From positions 1,629,001 through 1,693,000 of the forward strand of contig JANEZZ010001492.1 in the NCBI GenBank assembly GCA_026122225.1: a stretch of 64,000 nt of DNA. The letters are read 5' to 3'. A program made the translations under genes and the position numbers. Below the pieces are notes generated by a model. That model had not been told where the DNA came from. It made no database searches and saw only the letters and a program-made list of their open reading frames with translations. Below are positions 23,755 through 34,702 of this stretch, piece by piece (position 1 is the stretch's first letter; each line of letters opens with the position of its first letter). This stretch comes from Heloderma charlesbogerti (Eukaryota; Chordata; Lepidosauria; Squamata; Helodermatidae).

Positions 23755-24808
23755 TTTGGAGCCACATGTCTAATGCCCTGGTGATTGCAGCATTCCAGCT
23801 ATCCACCAGGGTCTCGACCAAGGGGCTGTTTGCATGCTCCAAAGAATCCCCAAGCGCAGTCAGGAGTCCATTTGGGTCCATAAGACACCTGGGGCAGACC
23901 ATCTTAATGGGTCCTCCACCCCTGTGAAAGGGTTGTGGAACCAATAAGTCCAACCCCACCAGGTAGTGATCTGACCATGACAAGGGCTGGGTGGATATAC
24001 CCCCAATTTCCAGATCACTCCCCACCTCTCCGAAAACAAACACAAGATCTAATGCATGACCAGCTACATGGGTGGGCCCAGATGGAATTGGGTGCAGCTC
24101 CCAGGAAGTCATGGTCTCCATGAAATCCCAAGGTGCCCCCACGAGGATGGCCTCCAAATGTATATTGAAGTCTCCCAACACCAACAAGTTACGGGACTGC
24201 ACATGCACATCAGATACCACCTCAAGCACCTCAGCCAGGAAATCTGTTGTACAGCGGGGTGGATGGTACACGAGCAGAATCCCCAGACTGCCCTTCAGGC
24301 CCAATCTCCAGTACATGCAATCAGCAGCCCCGGTCTCCCGGAGAGGGAGTCTGGTGAGGACCAAGAGCTCCCAGTAGATCACAGCCACTCCCCCTCCCTG
24401 ACCCCCAGTCCTCGGCTGCTGCGCATATGAAAATCCAGCTGGGCAAATGGCCGCAAGAGTGGGAGCAGTGGCCTCATCTAGCCAGGTCTCCGTAATACAT
24501 GGCAGGTCCGCACCCTCATCCAGGATCATGTCATGGATGAGAGATGTTTTATGGGCAATGGACCTGGCATTACACAGCAGCAGACGAAGGCCAGAGGATG
24601 GAGTCATGCATCCCTCAGCCATCCTTCGGCTCTGGACAGGCCCAGAACAGGGGACAGATATTACGCATCTCTCCCCTGTTCCCCTTACCTGGCATGGCCT
24701 GCCCCTAGCGCTCCGCCAGCCTCTGCTGCCCAGCCTCGGTATGTTCTGGCCCCCGGAAACTCCCCCCGCTGCCTCCACCAGGTGGACACATGCCTCCCTC
24801 ACTTCCAC
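23738..24808 (-). pseudogene. L2 ORF2 endonuclease domain (broken)
   Basis: A 356-codon open frame with the exonuclease/endonuclease/phosphatase fold typical of non-LTR retrotransposons. Visible motifs are LLLCNARSI (metal-binding Asn), CITETWL (catalytic Glu), GGGVAVIY, LVLGDFNIHL (GDFN) and SWSDHYLVGL (terminal SDH). The endonuclease nicks target DNA to start reverse transcription. The frame changes by one base near 23745 at the join to the reverse transcriptase part, so endonuclease and reverse transcriptase are no longer one protein. The N-terminal part before the endonuclease has no motif I can name. Confidence 0.9.
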
Positions 24809-25295
24809 CTATCAGGTGGGCACCCCACCCCTAAAATCACAAATACAACCCCAAAGCCCACCACCCACCAACAATTTTTAAGAACTACAGCCCAGGCCCT
24901 CTGCTCCCTTGTGGCTCCCCTGAGTGGTTCACCCAAGTTATAAACCTTTCAGGGTCAACCGAAAGCTGTGTGATCTTTCTAGCAGGGAGGGGTAGAGCAA
25001 GTTCCCTGCAGCTCCGCCCTCTCTGGCCAATGTATAGGACCAGGTTGGTCTCCCCCTTGTAGTGATGTTCTTCGTGCGAAGTGCCCTTTCATCAGTGTAC
25101 CCACTGTCATGTTCCCACTTGGCTCAGTGCTCTTTAGTTCTATGGATAGGAGGACAGAGTGGTGTAGGCCCATGCTGTTTACTTTGATATACAAAGATGT
25201 ATGGTCTCTGCTGACTGTGCCTTATACATCCTATGGTATGCTGTAATTCACTGCAGCATTAGTTGGAACTCTATCTTCCATTGCAACTGTGGAAA

Positions 25296-25520
25296 TAAGA
25301 ACATAACATAAGAAGAGCCATGCTGGATCAAACCAAGGGTCCATGTAGTCCAGCATTAAGTTCACACAGCGGCCAACTAGCTGTCAACCAGGAACCCACA
25401 AGCAGAATATGAGTGCACCAACACCCTCCCATCCATGTTCCCCAGCAATTGGTGTACATGGGCTCACTGCCTCTGGTACTGGAAGTAGCACATAGCCACT
25501 GATAGCCTTTTCCTCCAAGT
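25296..25520 (-). mobile_element. CR1 LINE 3' tail
   Basis: Begins (as the 3' end, minus strand) aagaacataacataagaaga, then gccatgctggatcaaaccaa and continues to ggtactggaagtagcacata. Homologous to 8105-8299. Confidence 0.8.
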
Positions 25521-26513
25521 AGAGGTGCAGTGATCTGGGGCCATCTATTAACTTCAGTGAATATTTTGACATACACCACCTCTTTCGTAATGTTATGTTG
25601 TCACAGGGAAGAGGAACAAGCCCTGGGCAAGTGTGTGATTCCAACTAGGCTCTACCCCTCCCATGATACACCCTGCTCCATCCTCATTTCGACCCTCCCA
25701 CTGACAGTGCTCCATCAGCATATTCCACATGTGGTAATTCTATGTGGCAGCATACAATTTTTTTTGTTGGGTTCTGCTAGCACAGGGGAGCTTAGGAGTG
25801 ATCCTATCCTGCCCACAGAGCATAATTCAATGATAGGGTTGCTGTATAATCCCAGATATACAAGAAGAAAATCAAGGAGATTTCACACAAAGCTGTGTAT
25901 AAAATCTTGGCATTTAAAAATTTTGGTTATTCCAATATAGAAAAGAATCGATTATTCACTGTAAATGACCAATATCCCTTCAAAAAAAAACTTTAACATT
26001 AATAGAGATTGATTTCTAGATCTTGTTAATTTTCTGTGGCGCTTTTGTTGGGTTTAAGTATAATTAGCAAAAGATCTCATAAAGATCAAGGTAAACAAAT
26101 CTTATTCGCCTATGTGTTCCAAATGAGATAGTTAATATGATGATTTGACATCAGAACAAAAAGAGATGTAACTTGAACCAATCGATTTGGATAGAATCAA
26201 TTCCAATAAATCCAAGGGATTCCACAGCTTATACATTCTATGGCCTCAAACCAGAGATCTGTGCATGCAAGCAGCAGATTATGCAAGCAGATACACACGC
26301 ATCTACCTCCCCAACAGATGGGCAGTGCTATCAACGCTGACGGCAGCTGCCACCATCAATTCAGCACCATGTGCACGGTCTCAATCCAGTGACCAGAACG
26401 GTGTGCATAGCCTCCAAGATCTGGGGTTCAAGTAATAGTAATGCTACATGTAATAGCTTCTTGCACTTTTTTTTACTCCAGCAAAAGATTCACATGACCA
26501 ATGCCAGGTTAGG

Positions 26514-26840
26514 GTATATTAGGTTAGATCCAGGATCCAACTTCAGCAAGGGGAATGGACTTTCTGCAAAAAGAAGTGCCCCATTTGAAGAAGGGCCGAC
26601 CGGCTGATTTTGGGCACCCTCATACACCACAGCTCACGCCATTCAGCAAGGTCTCCTGACTCTGGGTAATATCCATTGGTACTCCTACACAGAGTAGATC
26701 CATTGAAATGAATGGGCTGAGTTTAGGTAGGACCACCATCAGATACTGCCCTCTCTATGTAGCATTTTCAGGGAGCTGGAGGGGCTTCCTTGGGAAGAAG
26801 AGGTGGAGAAGTTCACTTCGAATAAATCTGGATCCAACCC
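26514..26840. mobile_element. GGATCCA-type MITE
   Basis: Left ttaggttagatccaggatcc and right ataaatctggatccaacccc are decayed inverted ends of the family at 16868-17092; gctgattttgggcaccctc has a reverse-strand counterpart there. Confidence 0.45.
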
Positions 26841-27734
26841 CTTATCTTTTGGGGGGAATATTTTCTTTTCTGGAGCACAGCAATTATCAACACATAACTG
26901 AATTGTTTTATACTAACAAAACAAATCTAGTAAAAACAGAGAAGAGCACCATACCAACTGAGGATTGTACCTTAAAAATTATCAGAATGCCAATTCAAAT
27001 TTAATTTTAAAACAAAAACTCTTCGTCAATGTTTTTATGGTTATTTTATGGGAGTATTATGCTGTTTTCATTTATTGTGATTTTATGCAATTATTGTACT
27101 ATTTTTATTATTGTCATTTTATGTAGCAACTGTACTATCTGTATTATGATATTGTATTGATTTTATTTTGTGAGGGGACCCCGATGAACTGAAAGGTAGG
27201 ATAACGTTTTTGGTACTGGTTAAAGATTACTACTGCAAAAAGACAAAACAATGGAAAAATATTTAGTTGAATTCATCAATCTGTACAGAATGTTTCTAGT
27301 ATAACACCAGCAGGACCTGGAACAAAACCTTGTAGAATGCTGGTTTTCCCGCATCCCTGCCCTACCCCCACCCCACCTCCAGTTTCTATCCCCATCCCCT
27401 CAACATCACATGGCCAGTAAGCATATGCAAGTCCTCACTGGGGTGTTTTGGGTTCCCCCCACCCCAGGGTTTCTTTTGTTCTAAAGATGTTGTTGCTGCT
27501 GTTGCTATTGCACTTCTGCAAACCTTGGGGCTCAGCCAAGCCCTTTGTGCGTAGCTTTTGCCATTTTTGCTACATAAACAACAGCCCTCATAGCCTGAAC
27601 ATAGGCAATAGAAGGAATGATCATTTCAACTCTCACAAAAAGGGTCTTGCATGTTTTCCATCTTTTTGTTCTATTTCCAGTATACACCATACTGAATTAA
27701 ATACACAGGAAGATCAGAAATTACCATACGTAGA

Positions 27735-27906
27735 GTCACATCACTGGTCCATCTAGCTCACCATTGTCTACTTTGCACTGCCTGGCAGCAGTTCTTTGGG
27801 ATTTCATATTGGCATCTTTCCCAATGCTACTTAAAAGATGCCAGAGATTGGATCTGGGACCTTTTACGTGCAAAACATGTTCTCTATCACTGAGCTGCAA
27901 AGAGAA
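27735..27906 (-). mobile_element. tRNA-derived SINE
   Basis: Read on the minus strand it starts with a tRNA-like head: A-box region tgcagctcagtgatagag and B-box region aggtcccagatccaatct, followed by a body ending gctagatggaccagtgatg. Same family as 36083-36271. Confidence 0.75.
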
Positions 27907-28079
27907 GGGACCGGGGGCAGGGGGTGTTTCCCCACATACTACTTTTTTTTTCTTTGCAATATGACTATTCATAGATTTATATCACCTGGTCATAAAATGG
28001 CCTATGAACCGAAAATGACAGTGAACACAGGGACAGGATGTAAGCTTTAGAGATAAACAACTCTGTTTACCAAATGTCA

Positions 28080-28410
28080 GGACCAGCAGGATACATAAGA
28101 GATCACCTGATCCCCCACTGGCCTGCTCAGTTGCTGCGCTAATCAGGAGATACCCTTCTGGTGATACCCAAGATGTTGGAGGTTTGGTCTATCGTGGCTC
28201 AGAATAGAGCCTTTGGTCTCATAATTCCCACTCTCTGAAACTCCCTACCCCTACAAATTAGGCAGGTGGCAACATTTTTAGGTTTTCGGCACTTACTAAA
28301 AGCATACCTTTTCCAACAGGTATTCCCAGGAAGGTAATCATGTCCTCTGTACATTACTTGGAAATGTAATATAGGTGATTCATAAATACTGACAAATAAA
28401 TAAATGTTGA
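28080..28410 (+). mobile_element. L2 LINE 3' fragment (decayed)
   Basis: Reads the L2 ORF C-terminus in broken frames (cactctctgaaactcccta; gcacttactaaaagcatacc) followed by a tail cataaatactgacaaataaa. Confidence 0.6.
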
Positions 28411-28436
28411 AGACACCAGGAAATGAATAGTGTGCA

Positions 28437-28525
28437 GCACAATCCTGTGCCTGTTTACTCAGAAGTAAGTCCCACTATGTTCAGTGGGGCCTACACACTA
28501 CCAAGCTTGTTTAGGATTGCAATTT
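28437..28525. repeat. AATCCTATGCA palindromic repeat
   Basis: gcacaatcctgtgcctgttt, actcagaagtaagtcccact and mirrored end ttgtttaggattgcaatt. Confidence 0.65.
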
Positions 28526-29307
28526 TAATATTAAATGAAAGTATACGGGACAGAGAACTTCACATTGCACACTGAACCATCCAATAACTGTGTAAACACC
28601 ATGGATTTTCTCTCTTGGATATGTATCGTGTTAAACAGGGCAATATAAAGAAAAGTATGCTTTGTGCTAACCTGACGAAAGACTTGATACAAGCAGGCAA
28701 CTACTGGCAAAGAATTGTAATACTTTGTACAGGAATTTTGTAGTGTTCAATGTGCTTCATGTATATTCTACAGGTAACCCTTCCCAAACCCCTGTAAACT
28801 AGTATGATTATTATCATACTAGTTTACAGTGCAGGGGACGAGGGATGTGCTATGTGTGTGTGGTGGGGCATGCCTTGCCCAAACCAGCACATGAATTAAT
28901 GGTGGAGCTGACATTTTAACTGAAGGCTTTACACTCATAGGTCATGCTCTTCATCATTCTACAAAAGTTCTATTGAGAACAGATTTATTTTACTGAAATT
29001 TCTCAGTATGTGGGATTTAAGGCAGTCGGGAGGTTATTATTAATAACCACCAAATGCTGAATGTTAATAGTATGTTTCCCTATAAAACAGGTGAAACAGC
29101 TTTGGCTGGTGAAAGACTACATCAGGGTTTGAGCGCACAAAGCTTCTTATCAAATAGATTAGAAAAATATACATAGTGAGAATTGGTTAAGGACAGATTA
29201 GTAGGTGGCTGACATTTTCTTTTATATTATTATTTGGTGTTACTATTAACCCAACTAGGTCGAACACAAGTAGAAGCCTTCAATAAGTCCCTTTAAAGGT
29301 AAGTGAC

Positions 29308-29700
29308 TAAGGGCGCAATCCTAAGCATGTTTAGACAGAAGAAGTCCTACAACTCCCAGCATGGCTAGGAAATGCTGGGAGTTTTAAGACTTTTTTCTGT
29401 CTAAACATGCAGCCTAAGACTTAGGGTGGAATTCTCTGCAATCCTATGCACATTTACCTGGGAGTAAGTCCCACTGAACTCAGTGGGACTTACTTCTGGG
29501 TAGACATACATAGAATTGCACTGAAAGCCTGCAATCCTATGCATACTTACCTAGGAGTATATCTCATTGAACATAGTGGGACTTACTTCTGACTAAACAG
29601 ACATAAGATTGCACTGTTAGGATTCAGTCTTATAAAACTTACTTAGGAGTAAGTTCAATTAAACTCAGTGGGAACTATTTCTTAGTAGACATGCATACAA
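29308..29700. repeat. Cluster of palindromic AATCCTATGCA repeats
   Basis: Four consecutive palindromic units. 29308-29412: gcgcaatcctaagcatgttt with long arms agtcctacaactcccagcat / atgctgggagttttaagact. 29434-29525: a clear palindrome with tgggagtaagtcccactgaa and its mirror. 29530-29616 and 29620-29700 are further decayed copies of the second type. Each can fold into a hairpin. Confidence 0.7.
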
Positions 29701-30479
29701 CTGTGCTGTAGCACTAATTTTTGTTGTGCAAATCCATAAGGCGGTGCTTAACCTTTTACAAATGGATAACGTGCATGGCACAAGGCTAATCACACCTGGA
29801 CAAAGTTTTACATACATAAAAATATATAAGATCACAGTAATGAACAGTGTTATAAGGAAAGTAAATATGGGCATAGATCACAGTTACTGTTAACTTGATA
29901 CTTTAGGTCACTAGCGTCACATAAACTTTTGTGGCCTGTTTCAGCACCACATGTGTTATTTTAAGTAAACATGTTAAAGTATTTATGACACTAGCCTTCT
30001 CTTAAGCGACATACATTCTAATATTAGTCCAATATAATTTTACAGCACGTGTGGTTTTTAATAGCATGTACAATACTTGTAAAGGGTGTAAAATAGAAGT
30101 CATAACCTTTTCCTTCTACAAAGCCACTGAGCTCTCAAGGCCGTGTATGCCAATACATACTTCAGGTGAGGAGTCAAACGCATGAAAGAGTACACACCCC
30201 TCGCCAAACACCCTGATGTAACAGTTAAAGCGAGAATGGACTTTCTTTCTTTCTGGTCTTCTTTACATGCCATGCAAACGTTCACCTATCCACCACCTGC
30301 CAATACAGCTGTCACCAAGTGCCAACAGGCTTGGTCAAGGGGCTACCTCACGACTCTGACCCACCGCCTCCGCGAAGGGGCACGGCAAGGGGGAAATAAA
30401 TAGTAGAATATTTGCCCTCACGGCTTTGCACGAAGGCCCGGCCTCCTTACTTATCATAACGCGAGGCTTTTTGCAAGCC

Positions 30480-31060
30480 AATTCAGCCATCCAGCAAAGC
30501 CTTCCAAGCCCGACGCTCCTTACCCATTGCAATACTGTCTGCATAGACTTTCCTTTGCCTGTGCAGCAAACTGGCGGAGACTCGGAGCATTGACGCCGCT
30601 GCCATGCTGCTTCCCCGCCTCCCCTGCGCGACCTCCCGCTAGACGCCACCTCCTCGGCTCTCTCCGCTTCTCTCTACTTGCGACGGCAGAAGCGCGGAAG
30701 GAGGCGGGAAGGGAGTGGCGGCCAAGTCAGCCAATCGCGGCCTCCGACGGCAGCCGAGCACCAATCGAAGCAGACGCTCTCCTGCCGCTGACCTGCCATG
30801 GCTACACCCCCGAGGTCCAGGATAGGCAGCTGAAGAGGCGTTCTTATAAGGCGGCGGCGACTGTCCAGTTCAGGCTCCGGGTGGAAGTTGTGACTGCAGT
30901 CGGTCCCTGTTGCGAATCGTGTCGTAGGCAGCGGTGCGGGGAAGGGCGCTGCAGAAACGCACCAAAAACGCTCGTTTATCGGCTCAGCTTCTTCTTGCAG
31001 CCCGGAGGATCCTTCTGTTTGGGCAGGGGCTGCTTTCTCTCCCCTAAAGCTGAAGCATTA
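30480..31060. promoter_or_regulatory. HIBADH: CpG island and promoter of HIBADH
   Basis: A locally GC- and CpG-rich stretch around HIBADH exon 1, in sharp contrast to the AT-rich flanks. It contains two CCAAT boxes on the plus strand (30731-30735 and 30761-30765, 30 bp apart) and GC-box-like gaggcggga (about 30701). Reading HIBADH from the minus strand, the CCAAT boxes lie about 125-160 bp upstream of the ATG in reverse orientation, a common arrangement for TATA-less housekeeping promoters. CpG density continues to about 30990, beyond the CCAAT boxes, so divergent transcription to the right is possible. The start site cannot be fixed from sequence alone. Confidence 0.75.
30524..30605 (-). CDS. 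HIBADH: HIBADH coding exon 1 (start codon, transit peptide)
   Basis: First coding exon of 3-hydroxyisobutyrate dehydrogenase, the mitochondrial NAD-dependent enzyme that oxidises 3-hydroxyisobutyrate to methylmalonate semialdehyde in valine breakdown. The ATG is at 30605-30603; the peptide starts MAAASMLRVSASLLHRQRK and reads 27 codons plus one base to a GT donor (gtaagg) at 30523. The N-terminus is rich in Ala, Ser, Leu and Arg and has no acidic residue in its first 20 positions, as expected for a mitochondrial transit peptide. The one-base phase matches exon 2 exactly and yields VSSRAMASKT at the junction, close to the vertebrate family sequence. A second in-frame ATG lies at codon 6; the first was chosen because it opens the transit peptide. 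The exon lies in a CpG island. The transit peptide itself is poorly conserved, so this exon rests on frame, splice site and context. Confidence 0.87.
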
Positions 31061-31123
31061 CAGAAAAAGGATGTGAATCAAAGAGATTTTCCTTAGGGTC
31101 GCGGTTCTAAAACCCAACACAAG

Positions 31124-31222
31124 ACTTAGTTTGAGTAGACCCATTGAAATGAATGGGACTTAAGTTAGTCATGACTAATTTAAGCCCCATTTATTTCAAT
31201 GGGTCTACTCTAAGTGCTGGAT
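31124..31222. repeat. Palindromic GTAGACCCATTGA repeat
   Basis: Arms gagtagacccattgaaatga and tttcaatgggtctactc are nearly perfect inverted copies around gttagtcatgactaattt. Same type as 41414-41523. Confidence 0.75.
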
Positions 31223-31284
31223 TTTACCCACTGACTTGGGAGCAAGCCCTGTAAGAAATCAGTGGGTCTTCCGCTGCAAAAGGC

Positions 31285-31395
31285 ATAGGTTTATTTTGTT
31301 TGTTTAAAAGAATTCTAGACCACCCTTCATCCAAAAATAGCAGTGTACAAAGATAAAAAGTCAATATTATAGATACAACACTAAGAACAAAAATC
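31285..31395 (-). mobile_element. L2-type 3' end fragment
   Basis: aggtttattttgtttgttta then attctagaccacccttcatc and gtgtacaaagataaaa, the reverse of an L2 3' end. Confidence 0.45.
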
Positions 31396-31417
31396 AACAA
31401 TAAAGGTGAAAGGCAGC

Positions 31418-31622
31418 AGACCAGCCTTCCCGGACCTAGTGCCCTCCAGATGTGAGGGTGACTGGAGTTGTGGTCCAACACAGCCTTCCCCAAACTGGTG
31501 CCCTCCAGATGTTTTGGACGTCAACTCTTGTCATTCCTGGACACCATGGTCAATGGTTAAGAATGCTGGAGAGATATAGTCCAAAAAAATGTGGAGGGCG
31601 CCAGGTTTGGAAAGGCTGGTCT
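31418..31622. repeat. Two copies of palindromic CCTCCAGATG repeat
   Basis: agccttcccggacctagtgc ... cctccagatgtgagg is a truncated copy; ccttccccaaactggtgccc through gagggcgccaggtttggaaa is a full palindrome. Confidence 0.7.
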
Positions 31623-31689
31623 AACACATCTGAAGGGCACCTAGTTGAGCAATATTGATAATACTGAATTTTTACCTTTGTACTCTGCT

Positions 31690-31790
31690 TGTGGATTTCT
31701 CTGGGTAGATGGCTGGCCGCTGGGTGAACAGAATGCTGGATCAGATGGACCCTTAGACTGATCCAGCATGGCTCTTCTTACATTCTTATG
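31690..31790 (+). mobile_element. CR1 LINE 3' tail
   Basis: gaacagaatgctggatcaga, tgatccagcatggctcttct and the end tacattcttatg identify a CR1 3' terminus. Confidence 0.8.
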
Positions 31791-31874
31791 AAGGCCACAG
31801 TAGACAATAAAACCTATCTGATGATTTTAATAAGATTACCCTGCACATTTCTCCAGCATTCCTGCAGTCCAACA

Positions 31875-32010
31875 TTATGCATGGAAGTAAGTCTGTCTGG
31901 GTTTAAAGGGACATACCCCCAGATAAATGCAAGTTACAACATACTTGGGAGTAAGCCACACTGAATTCTGCAGAACTTACTTCCAGGTAAACATTGATCT
32001 TACACTGTCA
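31875..32010. repeat. Decayed AATCCTATGCA palindromic repeat
   Basis: ttatgcatggaagtaagtct through cttgggagtaagccacactg and acttacttccaggtaaacat. Confidence 0.5.
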
Positions 32011-32049
32011 ATCATGCCTCTGCTTTTTTGTGCAACTTTAACCAAATGG

Positions 32050-32345
32050 GGTTAGTATTATTATTACTATGATTCTTTATTTTATTTATATCTTAACTTT
32101 CTAATTAAAAAATGGTGCACAAGTCAGGTAACAATAAAATCCAGATTAAGAATAAAATCTTAATAACAACATAAAACACAATTAAAAACAATTAAGAAGC
32201 ACAACAGTAAAAGAAATAAACAGCACCGGCAAATTAAAAAACCCTTCATCAACAGACCAGCTGATATGTCAAAGGCTGGCTGGGGAATGCTGGGAGTTGT
32301 AGGACTTATTTCTGTCTAAACATGCATAGGATTGCACTCTTAGCC
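32050..32345 (-). mobile_element. L2-type 3' end joined to a palindromic repeat
   Basis: 32050-32265 is an AT-rich L2-like 3' end read backwards (atcttaactttctaatt; aacaataaaatccagatta). 32270-32342 is one arm of the second AATCCTATGCA repeat type (gctggctggggaatgctggg, then aacatgcataggattgcac). Confidence 0.5.
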
Positions 32346-32636
32346 TCTGTTGGCAGGGATTTCCACTGAGAAAGCCCTCTCTCATATTCCCACAAAACAT
32401 CCCTCCAATGGCGGCAATACTGAGAGTACTACTACTATTACTTTAATTGTAAGTATTTTTAATTCTGCCTTTCTGTAAAAAAAAACACCAGTGTATCAAA
32501 ACAATAAGAACAACAGTTCTGTTTATGTATTCAGTTTAGGTGACTACTACAGCTGATGTTTCTATAAAGGGGTCTGGATATGGATATTTAGGATGGACAT
32601 CAGCTTATAGTGGATATTCACATGCACAGCACAGTA

Positions 32637-33296
32637 GGGCAGGGCTGCTCCAAGACCATTTGCTGCCTCAGGTACAGCAAATAGTATCTCAGCCCCTCCC
32701 CCTGCCGCCAAGGGCACGGTGCACAAGGCCAGTCTGTACCTGAGGCAGAAAATCCCACAAGCGCCTGGCCCCCTTCCTGGCAATAAAAATAAATAATAAT
32801 AAATTAAATAATAAAAGGTGCGATCCTATTGCATCCACCCTGGGTACTCATAAGCCTCCAAACTCAGAGGCTTCTGAGCATCCAGTGCTCTGAATTTTAG
32901 CTAGACAGGCATGTTTGCCTGTCTAGCTGAGGTGTGAGGGAGCGGGAGGGACGGAGGCTGGGAAGGCTGGGGATAGCTCATATCCCCACTTCCCCACTCT
33001 GCCCACCAGCACACCCCCTTTCCCTCCTCTCTGGGCTCACATTTGCAAGCTCATAGAGGCAGCTGGCATGGTTCTTTTTGTGCCTGCTGTGAGGGGGAGG
33101 GGGCCGGGAGCTTGGACTCCTGGGTCTGAGGTCAGAATTCTGTCTCCGGCCTCACATCCAGGAACCAAAAAATGCTATGGCCCCCAGACACTGTCTAGGG
33201 GGCATAGGATTGCTCTCTAACCATTTGCTGCCCTTTAAAATAGGCTGCCTGAGGCGACTGCTTCACTCTACCTGCCTAATTATAAGGCTAGCCCAA
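32637..33296. mobile_element. Longer relative of the 3440-3719 hAT MITE
   Basis: The right end (gaggcgactgcttcactcta, then cctaattataaggctagccc) is the inverted counterpart of the left end at 3440. The left end gggcagggctgctcc and gctgcctcaggtacagcaaa corresponds to the other terminus. About 660 bp; no clear duplication. It carries GC-rich unique sequence in its middle. Confidence 0.55.
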
Positions 33297-33299
33297 TTC

Positions 33300-33490
33300 T
33301 TCAAGCACTAAAGCAAGCACTAAAACAAGTGGAAACACTTGTTTCCAGATTGGGACAGGTCAGCAGAACTCTGTTATGTCAGCTCCACTGATCTGCCCCA
33401 TTCTGGAAACAAGCATTTTCACTTGTTTCCAGTTCCTGTCCAAAGCGTACAATCCCTGTTGTGCAAGCAGTGGGTCCCACTGGTGCTTGC
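33300..33490. repeat. Palindromic repeat with cttgtttccag arms
   Basis: acacttgtttccagattggg and ccccattctggaaacaagca are inverted, and a third cacttgtttccagttcctgt follows. The end ttgtgcaagcagtgggtccc recurs as an arm of the 60849-61205 element. Confidence 0.5.
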
Positions 33491-34702
33491 CAGCTCTGGC
33501 TACTGCCCATAATCAAAATCTCACAACACGAATACTGGAAAGAAATTTACAGTTTTGTATCTATGAAATTAGAGCTTCATTCTCTCACATCAGGCCTTCT
33601 TGTGAAATTTGTGCTTGAAAACCAGGGGGGGGGGGTTGACCTGGAAAAATGCTGTTTCTGATTGCAATCATTTGCAGATTACAACTTCAAATCAAATATT
33701 CATTAAATTTTATTTCAAATTCCCATGATAATCTGTTTAAGCAATGATGTAATAAGGTGATGTGCGAGAAATTAGCACTAAAGTTAGTGTGCTGCATCCT
33801 AGGTATTACTGTATTATAACAATTTTGCTGCCCTTCTGTTTTTTTGTTTCAAGATAGCAGTCATGAAAGCTTACTACTGTGTTAAACTGCCATTACAAAA
33901 AAAGTTCCAAAGGGGTCAACGGAGTCACAGTATTGATAGAGCTGCCGCTAATAATACAGCCTCTCAAACAGATTTGTGTATATTTTCAGAAATTGTAGGA
34001 TATTTAAAATGTAAAGAGAGGCATTAAGTGCTTGTTAATTGCAAAGCTTATTTCTACATGCTATAACATTTTTGCCTCCCCTGTATTAAATATATGGGTG
34101 CCCATTAACCTTTTAAAATGCCTTTCAATATGAAAGTGAAGGCTAAAAATGTCTATAAAAAGGAGATTTCAAAATATTCACAAGCACTAAATAGGCTTTC
34201 TAGAAATGCATGATTATGCTGAAAACCGTGTCACAAAAATGAACTGTTAACAAGCATTACTTTACCTGTAGTAGGATGACTGCCAATCTTTAATTGGCCT
34301 GAAAGCTATTCTTCCATCAATGGGGCATTGTGTCCTCAAGGCAATAATAGTAGCTTTATGGTTTAGTGTTCAACAGTGAAGGGATGGGGGTGGTAAAATC
34401 CTTGGTAAAACTGATATGGAACAAATTTTCTCTACCACTTTTCCCCAACGTATTTGCTATCTTTAAATATTAAGGTCAGGCTGCAGAAATGCAGAAGATG
34501 GAAGTTCACATAAGCAGCCAAATCCTACCACCAGTAGACCAGCTTATTGACCAGTAAGTATCTAAGACTGTATTGCTAATTCTAATTTTCAAAAAGAATA
34601 GTTTATTAATGGGTTCAGTAATGATTCTGAGTTTAATGTCCAAACATGGTAGGTTAAGGGCCCAATCCTATGCATGATTAGACAGAAAAAAGTCCTACAA
34701 CA

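Larger units (their letters stand above)
21651..24990 (-). mobile_element. Nearly full-length L2 LINE
   Basis: A 3.3-kb L2 retrotransposon on the minus strand. It carries, in order, an APE-type endonuclease, a reverse transcriptase and the C-terminal domain, followed by a 3' UTR ending in AT-rich TTTA repeats at 21651. The ORF is broken into at least five pieces by frameshifts and one stop, so the copy is inactive, but long open segments (356 and 326 codons) show it is young. The 5' boundary is approximate. It lies in HIBADH intron 1 in the same orientation as the gene. Confidence 0.92.
17435..30523 (-). other. HIBADH: HIBADH intron 1
   Basis: A 13.1-kb first intron. Beyond the listed repeats I see nothing identifiable in about 17435-19215, 19800-20390, 20945-21555, 25525-26510, 26840-27730, 28530-29305 and 29705-30500. 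Regulatory sequence could be present here, but the raw sequence does not show it. Confidence 0.85.

Noticed and set aside
24447..24943. Plus-strand frames of 136-144 codons opposite the L2 endonuclease
   Set aside because: They are antisense shadows of the GC-rich L2 coding strand.
30335..30649. A 104-codon minus-strand open frame overlapping HIBADH exon 1
   Set aside because: It is in a different frame from the HIBADH start and reads through the splice donor; the in-frame exon with correct phase explains the region.
30527..31096. A 189-codon plus-strand open frame in the HIBADH CpG island
   Set aside because: It runs antisense over HIBADH exon 1, has no recognisable domain, and long frames are expected by chance in CpG islands.
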